DNA from: Saturnia japonica
Lineage: Eukaryota; Arthropoda; Insecta; Lepidoptera; Saturniidae
DNA length: 64,000 nt
Reading direction: 5' to 3'
NCBI GenBank assembly: GCA_033032175.1
Contig: CM065322.1
Coordinates: forward strand, 14,384,001 to 14,448,000
The translations under genes were made by a program, and so were the position numbers. The notes beneath the pieces are model-generated. The model worked only from the letters and a program-made list of their open reading frames with translations. It ran no database searches and had not been told where the DNA came from. The first letter of the stretch is position 1. Each line of letters starts with the position of its first letter. Shown here in pieces: positions 56,270-64,000 of the stretch.

Positions 56270-56795
56270 CGCGGCAACTCTAAGCCTAGGTCCGTTCCTC
56301 GGTGTGAAACCCTTGAGTCTGGCAACCGCTCGCGCGATATAAGTGACACTGTACTCACAATCACTTAGCTACCCACATACTTCATTACAAACAATAAGTT
56401 CATACATGCGTGCACACCACACAGATACATAGGTTCTGTAAGGGACCTTTTTTACGCTAGTTAGTGTAGACCATATTTTCAGATTACTAAATACGTTACA
56501 CATGTTCCTTCCTTCCTCCCAGGAGGCAGGGACATGTACGTATGTATATGTCAGTTTAGCTGGAATTTTACGGATAAGGAATTAATCAGATCGCGACTTC
56601 ATTGCAATCGCAGCAACAGCCCAAGCCGAGGTCCGGCCACTTTGGCATCCTTACGTGCTTGTTGCCCACGCTTACGCGGCTGAGTGCCTTAAGCACTCGC
56701 CGCCAAGTCCGGTAAAACTGTAAAAGTCATCAGCGGCTCTATTTGTTTAGGGCCCCTCAGGCCAACAGTATAGTCGGTTCTAAAAAAAACCTTTT
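56270..56795 (+). mobile_element. LINE-1 3-prime end, longer decayed copy
   Basis: Starts near 'taagcctaggtccgttcctc' and runs to 'gccaacagtatagtcggttc' with a short A run. It covers the same untranslated region as 4078-4600, with more damage than the copy 2 kb upstream. Confidence 0.82.
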
Positions 56796-56849
56796 GAGCA
56801 GTAAGTATTAAAGTTAAGCAAGACGATTACGGGAATTAAGCATAACTAT

Positions 56850-56955
56850 TGGCTACACGGATGAGCTAATTCCCCCACAAGACTTAGCATATCACCAGCT
56901 TAGGCCACATCTTCACTTAGGTGAGATTGTGACCTTAAACCTATAAATATTTTTT
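56850..56955 (+). repeat. SINE-B tail fragment
   Basis: 'cagcttaggccacatcttca' then 'cttaggtgagattgtgacct' matches the tail of 39061-39365. Confidence 0.5.
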
Positions 56956-57194
56956 TAAAGCGTGGGTAGCCCGCTACAATGTGATCCGACGACCTGGTGA
57001 AGTTTGTAGGAACGCATTGGATTCGAGCAGTGATGTTACTGGTCATTGTGGCGATCTTTACGAGAGGCCTCTGTCTAACAGTGAACGTCTGGAACTGATT
57101 ATGATTACTTATACATAGGTTCTAAAATAAAATTCTAAACAGAAAATTACTAAGGTGGCAAATTAGCATATGACCGATTTTCCGTCGGTCGTTT

Positions 57195-57315
57195 TGCCGA
57201 CCTTCAACCCCATACCCCAAATAGCTCTGGAAAATTTACTCACCGCAGGAAAATAACACCAGGTCATTTGTCTACGGTTTTCTGTAGGGTGGAGGTATTC
57301 CACTAGACGGAATGA
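57195..57315 (-). repeat. Rep1 fragment
   Basis: 'aaatttactcaccgcaggaa', 'aataacaccaggtcatttgt' and 'ctgtagggtggaggtattcc' are the complement of the Rep1 front. Confidence 0.65.
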
Positions 57316-57917
57316 TAATCAGACAACAGTAATTTAAGGTAATTGTGTCTTAAAAAGTAAAAGGTCCAACTTGATATTCAGCATTCCTTTGCTTCTTTTG
57401 CATTTAGAGACATATAAATTCGTACGAAAGATTAAAAAACAACATTTGCCAAACAAAATGCTCGATCATTAATTATAGTAAATAATACTTATTACAATAA
57501 ATTAATAGTATTTAGTTGGTATTTAAAAATTAAACATAGTTATATTTATTCTTATCTGATTCTGTTATTATAATAATAGTGCATTTCTGAATGTAGAAGA
57601 TTTTTAATACATAGATTTAAAATCAAATTGCTCTGTTGAAAAATTGGTAAAATCAATTTGCAAGTCAAAACAGATTTAACAATTTATTTATGACAATAAT
57701 AAATTTATTTATAAATGCAATACATAAAATAATCAGTGAATAATAACTTTAATTTAAAACTATTGAATTTATGTAAAAAGATGTTTCATTTTGGATGCAT
57801 ATTATATTGTCAGTAATATTTTGCTTTTATCATGACCTAAAAAGTAATAGATTTTTCTCAAACATGCATGGAAATATTGTCATTATTTTCGAAAAAAGAA
57901 CACGCGAAGTATCGCAT
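57316..57917. other. AT-rich intergenic DNA
   Basis: Nothing recognised. Confidence 0.4.
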
Positions 57918-58045
57918 TTACGGACAAAGAAAATCAAATCCATTGCAGGAGCGTTTTTTGAATTTGGAACATTACAACGTTCTATGAACATTCGTACAGC
58001 AATGTTGTATGAAACGGCGTGCTGGGGTTATTAAATACTCTTTGA
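57918..58045 (+). repeat. Duplicated segment, copy 2 (partner at 51825)
   Basis: Reads TKKIKSIAGAFFEFGTLQRS then AMLYETACWGY and a stop. This loosely resembles the 'AAGAFxKL...RLYETxVLSVLxYGAECW' zone behind some LINE reverse transcriptases, so both copies may be LINE scraps. Confidence 0.8.
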
Positions 58046-58289
58046 TTGGATCTCTTTTATCATTCTTGGCATACCAAAGTAAGTCTCTTTGCTTAGTACA
58101 TATTTCGTTCACGTGGCTGTATAGCCATAAATATACAATAATACAATAATGTACTAATAAATAATATGTAATTATTAAAGATGCACCAACAGCGCGCATA
58201 TATACATTAATTGATCAAATAATTATATAATTAATATTAAATATTAATCATACTATATATGGGGTATAATTTTATTACACTGCAGGGTG

Positions 58290-58475
58290 TATCAATAGCC
58301 TGGTGGTCCTAAGCGCGACTATCATGCTCGAAGTCCTCTGTTCGCTTTCCAGATCGAATAAAGTGTTATTGGGTTTAATTGTGAGTAGCAGCTAGAAGTT
58401 TGGCTTTGAGCCCGATTAATGACCAAAAAACATACTCGGCGAACTGCGAGTGTATATTACTGATGCACCCTGCGG
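58290..58475 (+). repeat. SINE-A copy, decayed
   Basis: 'atcaatagcctggtggtcct' (A-box region), a lost B box ('gttcgctttccagatcg') and 'aaacatactcggcgaactgc' near the end. Confidence 0.75.
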
Positions 58476-58605
58476 AGCAACGAACGAGGAAATAGCGATA
58501 GCTGGGTGGTAGTGCTATTTTGCTCGACTGGTTCGCGACCACCATGCATGTGGTCCAGTAAATCCAGTTGAATTATGCTAGTAAACAAGAAAAATGTGCT
58601 TATCT

Positions 58606-58880
58606 CCTTCTTCTTCTTCGTAACTTGGCAACTAGTCCTCTTTATTGAAGACCACTATTGCCATTATCGAGTGAATATAGTCCTTTGATGATTTTAGTAC
58701 TCTAACAAGGTGGTGGCTCCCTTGCTAGAACTTTCTAGGGAGTTTTTATGGCATCTCAGAATTTATGGTCCATGTTATTCTTTCCTATCCAATCTACTTC
58801 TGCACAATAATCAAGCTTTATTATGAAAATAACACCTGTATTACTACTTAATATAGAGCCAAACAACACAAGTTTATAAA
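58606..58880 (-). repeat. Rep3 copy, long-tail subtype
   Basis: 'ttcttcttcttcgtaacttg', 'actagtcctctttattgaag' and the hairpin at 58701-58730, whose complement pairs TTCTAGCAAG with CTTGTTAGAG through two G-T pairs. It matches 17605-17940. Confidence 0.78.
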
Positions 58881-58914
58881 TAAAAACAAAAAGACAATTT
58901 TTAACAAAAAAAAA

Positions 58915-59130
58915 GCCACCTTTTTATTGTTTTTTAAGAGTTCCCTGGTGTATGTCCGAAGTTGAAGGTCCAATGCCAGTGAAATTAAAATGGGCCAGCC
59001 TATAGAACAGAAAAAGAATCATCCAAATCGGTTCATAAACAAGGAAGTTACAGCTCTGAACATCCATAAAAAAAATATACAACCGATTGGAAACCCTTCG
59101 TCTTTTTTTGGAAACGGAAAAAAACTATTA
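58915..59130 (-). repeat. Rep2 copy
   Basis: 'gaagttgaaggtccaatgcc', 'aatcatccaaatcggttcat' and 'aaaaaatatacaaccgattg'. It directly precedes the RTE-like LINE. Confidence 0.75.
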
Positions 59131-59144
59131 CAGGACAGTTTATG

Positions 59145-62095
59145 CCGTGGTGGTTCCGGCTTAGAATTGACCTCTCCATCTCTACCCGTGGATGTCGTAA
59201 GAGGCGACTAAGGGGGAAAAAAAAAGCTAGGGGATGGGCAGCAGCATCCCCCACTTAAACAACAAAAAGCAATATCTGCGCTCGCCAACCCGCATGCCCA
59301 GCGTGGCGAGTATGGGCAAATCCCCCCAATGAAAACGACAAGAACGACCAGGCACCAGTCCCCGGCGGCCCCGCTATTCCTAGTTTCGGTAGCGGCTATG
59401 GTAACAGCGGGGCAGGGGGTGCTAAGAAGAATCCCCAGAAGAGTTCCAGCTACCGACCCCCACGACAACTGGCCCTGGCAACATATAATAATCGCACTTT
59501 GAGGACTGACGAGCTGGAAGAGTAAATAGACAAGTTACACTGGGATCTTATAGGATTATCAGAAGTCCGAAGAGAGGGTGAGGACACGATAATCATGAAA
59601 TCAGGTAACTTGTTCTATTACAGGGAGGGCGACCAACAGTCCCTAGGTGGTGTCGGGTTTATCGTCCGGAAGTCTCTCATTAACAACATCGTGACCATCG
59701 ACAGTGTGTCGAGCAGGGTAGCGTACCTGATACTGAGAATATCCAAAAGATATTCGTTGAAGGTCATACAGGTTTACGCACCGACCTCGGTACACCCTGA
59801 TGATGAAGTGGAGGTTTTGTATGAGGACATTAGTAGGGCCATACATACCTCGAAAACCAACTTCACTGTTGTAATGGGAGACTTTAACGCAAAGCTGGGC
59901 AAAAGAGATGGTGAAGAGTTGGGAGTGGGGCAATTTGGTTATGGGCAACGGAACCCTAGGGGCCAGAGGTTGGCCGATTTTATGGAGAAAGAGGGACTCT
60001 TTATGATGAACTCTTTCTTCCAGAAGCCACCTCATAGGAAATGGACCTGGATGAGCCCCGATGGTTCCACGAAAAATGAGATAGACTTCATCATGACCAC
60101 AAAGAGACAAATATTCAATGATGTCACTGTGATTCACAGAGTGAAAACCGGCAGTGATCACCGAATAGTTAGAGGCACATTGAATATCAATCTAAAAATA
60201 GAAAGGTCTCGCCTGATGAAGTCTACGCTCCGACCCTCTAATGCTCAACTCTAAAACCCCGAGAGCTTTCAAGTCGAATTGAAAAACCAATTCGATTGCC
60301 TAGATAGTTGCGTCTCCGTAGATGATATTAGTAATAGGCTGGTAGAAACTGTCCATGCGGTTGGGTCCAAGTTCTTTAAAACTCACCATAGCAATGGGAC
60401 TCAAAAGATATCAGATCAAACCCGAAAACTCATGGCGGATCGGCGTGGTATGGTGCTGCAGTCTTCCGATGACGCTAAGTCCTATAGGCAGCTCAATAGA
60501 TCTATTCATAAATCCTTGCGACACGATGTCCGGTCTTACAATACCAAAAGTATTAAAGAGACGATAGAGCGGAATAAAGGCTCCAAAGTGTTCGCAAGGA
60601 ATGCATCTATTGGGCAGAGCCAGTTGACGAAGCTGAAAATGGATGATGGCAGCGTAGCGTCCACCAAGCCAGAGGTATTAAGGGAGATCGAAAGGTTCTA
60701 TGGGCAGTTATATACCTCGTCAACTAAGCCTGTTACCAGCCCGGCTACAGATCCGAGAGCCGGGCTGACCCGACACTATACCGAAGATATCCCCGACATC
60801 ACCCTGTACGAGATTAGGATGGCCCTTAAGCAGCTTAAGAACAACAAGGCGCCGGGTGATGACGGAATTACATCAGAGCTTCTTAAAGCGGGTGGAACAC
60901 CGGTACTTAAGGTCCTGCAGAAGCTCTTTAATTCCGTTATACTCGAGGGTAAAACGCCGGAAACGTGGGGCGGCAGCGTGGTGGTCCTGTTCTTCAAGAA
61001 AGGTGATAAAACCTTATTGAAGAACTATCGGCACATCTCGTTGCTGAGCCATGTTTATAAGCTGTTTTCGAGGGCATCACGAATCGTCTCGAGCACAAGT
61101 TTGATGACTTCCAGCCTCCCGAACAAGCCGGTTTCCGAAAAGGCTTTAGCACCGTAGACCACATCTATACGCTGCGGCAGATTATACAGAAGACTGAGGA
61201 GTATAATCTGCCTTTATGCTTAGCGTTCGTGGACTACGAAAAAGCCTTTGATTCGGTCGAAACCTGGGCAGTGTTGCAGTCTCTCCAGCGGTGCCGTATT
61301 GACTATCGATATATCGAAGTGTTGAAGTGCTTGTACAACAACGCCACCATGTCGGTCCGAGTACAGGAGCAGTGCACGAAGGCAATTCCTTTGAGAAGAG
61401 GCGTTAGACAGGGAGACGTAATATCTCCGAAACTGTTTACCGCCGCTCTAGAGGACGCCTTCAAGCTCTTGGAATGGCAAGGACTCGGCATCAATGTTAA
61501 TGGCGAGTACATCACTCACCTTCGATTTGCTGACGACATCGTAGTCATGGCAGAATCGCTGGAAGATCTTGGCACAATGCTCGAGGGCCTCGAGAAAGTT
61601 TCTCAACAGGTGGGCCTTAAAATGAACATGGACAAGACGAAAATCATGTCGAATATCCATGTGGTGCCCACCCCAGTATCAGTAGGGAACTGTGGGCCTC
61701 ATAAGAAAGCTCAAGGTCACTAAGCGAGCTATGGAGAGGGCTATGCTTGGTGTTTCTCTACGAGATCGAATCAGAAATGAGGAGATCCGTAGACAAACTA
61801 AGGTAACCGACATAGCCAAAAGGATTAGCAAGTTGAAGTGGCAGTGGGCGGGGCACATAGTTCGGAGAACTGACGGCCGTTGGGGCAGAAAGGTTCTCGA
61901 GTGGAGACCACGCACCGGAAAGCGCAGCGTAGGACGGCCCCCCACTAGATGGAAAGACGACTTAGTAAAGGTCGCTGGGAGCCGTTGGGTGCAGGCCGCA
62001 CAAGATCGGTCGCTCTGGAGATCTATGGGGGAGGCCTATGTTCAGCAGTGGACGTCCTGCGGCTGAAATGATGATGATGATGATTATGATCCAGC
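59145..62095 (+). mobile_element. LINE-2: RTE-like non-LTR retrotransposon, near full length but damaged
   Basis: A 5-prime leader ('ggatgtcgtaagaggcgact') is followed by one long polyprotein frame with endonuclease, reverse transcriptase and C-terminal blocks. The element ends in an ATG-type short repeat (gatgatgatgatgat) instead of poly-A, a frequent mark of RTE-like elements. Related C-terminal scraps at 8.3, 15.2 and 48.8 kb show that this or a sister family has been active here before. I see no clear target duplication. Confidence 0.9.
59262..62066 (+). pseudogene. RTE-like endonuclease-reverse transcriptase polyprotein, broken
   Basis: After a Gly/Pro-rich lead (GSGYGNSGAGGAKKNPQKSS) the frame shows the apurinic-type endonuclease: LATYNNRTLRTDE, GLSEVRREGE, VIQVYAPT, VVMGDFNAKLGKR, KNEIDFI and GSDHRIV. 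The reverse transcriptase follows: [68 protein letters not shown] and MNMDKTKIMSN. Damage: in-frame TAA at 59523 and at 60252; loss of one base near 61074; and a deletion at about 61690. At the deletion, the block that should carry the YLG and YGAETW motifs is missing and the frame jumps to LIRKLKVTKRAMERAMLGVS. The end (LKWQWAGHIVRRTDGRWGRK, RWKDDLVKVAGSRW) is intact to TGA at 62066. FADD is the polymerase active site. It is not functional. Confidence 0.9.
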
Positions 62096-62849
62096 CAAAA
62101 ACTCAAGTACCTACGAACTTTTATCAACACGCTCAGTGCCGTTATGTACTTTGCAGTGCTACTCTTAAAAAAATATGTTTTTTAAATGTCAATATATCTG
62201 TATTCGGCTTCGTTCCAGACAAAATATGTAATTATATTTCAAGAGCATTAAACAATAAGCGCTTTATTGAGTTCATGCGACAAAATTGACACGAGAAACA
62301 CAACTTCTTGAAACATTCATATGCATGGACGAAATGTGCGCCGGCGCGGCGTCGACAACCGTGATTGATCGCTACACCGATTTAATAAAGCAATTTACAC
62401 CTGTTACGCTTTTAACAGTTTCCTTTTAACTTCCTTATACGATGTCTTCATCGCTTCAAACGCTTCGATTACACGCGGCCGGTGCTGTGAGAAATATTAA
62501 AATTTCGAGATGGTCCAATTTGAATTTTAAATATGTACGATGACGGGAACAAATTCAATGGTCGTTTTGTGGAATAAGCTTTACTGTTTAGTATTTATAA
62601 GAATATAACGAATAACATATTTATGTGTTAAAATTAGTTGAACTACGGAGCGTGGACGTTATAATTTAGAGTGATCGGGTGCAATACTTACACTAATATG
62701 TTTTACTAAAGAGGAAGCGAGATAAACGTTCCTATATATCTCTCTACCTATTTACATGCTATATTATTTTGTAAAACAAAACCACCTAGAATAAAGTTTA
62801 AATCATCTAAATTAAACGAATTTTTCGAATCGCGAATGTACTTTTTCCC
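62096..62849. other. Intergenic DNA
   Basis: No gene is recognised. A short GC-rich stretch (gtgcgccggcgcggcgtcga) lies at about 62336. Confidence 0.4.
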
Positions 62850-62945
62850 CGTTTCTTAGAGGGTAAAAGGAGAAAGAACTGCGTGCGCATTGTGTGACGT
62901 AAGTGCGATATGAAGTTAGCCATCAATCATCAATGATACCAATAA
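62850..62945 (+). repeat. Rep12 copy
   Basis: 'gcgcattgtgtgacgtaagt' then 'gcgatat', as in 24500-24612. Confidence 0.5.
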
Positions 62946-63879
62946 GAATTCATTTTGCTGAATTTTAGTATATTTCATTGTGTCAAAATAATTTCATGTA
63001 AAATTAAAAGATTTTTTTTTAAATATATTGCTTTATTTTAACTTCATCACGGTAGTTGGCACGCGGTATTAAAATATGCTTAGAATTGTTTTTGTTTTAT
63101 TACACACACTCTTTTTATTACATAGGTATATACCTACTTGATCACTGCGTTAATAATTTATAATAAAAAAACCTTTTTTGTTATTTGTAAGTATTTGAAG
63201 TTAGGACATTTGTCTGTTATTTGGTAAATATCTTTTCAGTGCAGAACTCTCGTTTTAGTCAAGCATTGGATAAATATCGGTCTTTAGCCATATTTATTAC
63301 ATAAAAAGCCGATACAGTATCTTGGTTCTCGATAGTTACCTATGCTTATCTAGTACTTAGTGTTTGCACTAAATGCGCCACGCACGCAAATGACTGATTA
63401 AATTTACACTGAATATCACATAAGTTATGATTCTAATAGCACCGACTGTCATGTAACATCTTGTTTATGATAGTGAAAGGGTATTTTCAGCTATCATCTT
63501 TGTGTCGTCATGAACTAATGTAGGAAGGGTTCTGTGTAATTTGACAGATCTAATTTATTCGTCACCGGTGTGTGACATCCTTATATTGTCATCTACGTCA
63601 TCCAACTCAACGATCAGTTAAAGTGGAAATTGATTATTTACTTTTATTAGAGACTTCGTCGCAGTTGTTTTGAAAATGATTTTTTTAATAGTAGCATGGC
63701 AAAGTGACTGCGTTATGACTTAAAGTAAATTTTTAGCATTGCTCTCCAAAATTTTAGAACATTAATTGTATAGGAATGATCTAAATTTTTACATTTTTAA
63801 ATAATCTTGATAATATGGCTACAATCGTTTGTGTAATGAAAGATAATTATAGACCTTAACACTAAAAAGCGCATAATTT
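62946..63879. other. AT-rich intergenic DNA
   Basis: Nothing recognised. Confidence 0.4.
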
Positions 63880-63900
63880 GGGGGGGGGGGGGGGGGGGGG
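63880..63900. repeat. Run of 21 G
   Basis: An uninterrupted G homopolymer in AT-rich DNA. It may be real or of uncertain length because of sequencing limits. Confidence 0.9.
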
Positions 63901-64000
63901 ATCACATTTGAAGATAAAGTGTGTGACGAACTTGTAGACGATAGTTTTAAGGCAGTGTTTCTTACTGATAAGTTTTTCAAAACCAGGATAACATAGTACG

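Overview
The window looks like AT-rich nuclear DNA of a moth or butterfly (Lepidoptera). The evidence is a dense mix of old transposable elements of lepidopteran type: Jockey-like and RTE-like LINEs, several tRNA-derived SINEs with recognisable A and B boxes, a mariner, and many short dispersed repeats found on both strands. There is also one spliced animal gene exon. No bacterial operons, rRNA or CRISPR are present. The order and genus are inference; no species can be named from the sequence alone.

The only convincing host gene is the first coding exon of a secreted fibroblast growth factor at 37909-38128 (+). It encodes a signal peptide and the first strands of the beta-trefoil, and ends at a strong splice donor. 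It sits in a GC-rich island with two upstream ATGs out of frame. No later exon was recognised in the 25.9 kb downstream, which would make the first intron very long. About 2.5 kb upstream (35.1-37.5 kb) is nearly free of recognisable repeats and probably holds the promoter and non-coding 5-prime sequence.

Layout: 0-3.9 kb holds LINE and SINE scraps and dispersed repeats. 4.0-5.6 kb is a 5-prime truncated Jockey-like LINE with a poly-A tail and an 11-bp target duplication. 7.1-8.2 kb is an eight-copy 133-bp tandem array that appears to derive from a LINE C-terminus. 8.3-22.5 kb has SINEs, MITEs and repeat copies. 22.8-24.2 kb is a dispersed repeat split by a LINE fragment and carrying a four-copy, exactly 100-bp tandem array. 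24.5-35.1 kb is more repeats. 35.1-39 kb is the FGF locus. 41.6-42.9 kb is an almost complete mariner with two frame breaks. 43-58.9 kb is further repeats. 59.1-62.1 kb is a nearly full-length but broken RTE-like LINE with an internal deletion. 62.1-64 kb is AT-rich DNA with a 21-G run.

The repeats are named here only for cross-reference: LINE-1 (Jockey-like), LINE-2 (RTE-like), LINE-3, LINE-4, SINE-A/B/C, MITE-1 and Rep1-Rep12. Families were defined by comparing copies inside the window by eye, so boundaries are approximate. I did not find a clear new multi-gene system. The most interesting signals are the FGF exon with its upstream ORFs, a hairpin in Rep3 whose stem is kept by paired base changes between copies, the higher-order 133-bp array, and the nearly intact mariner.
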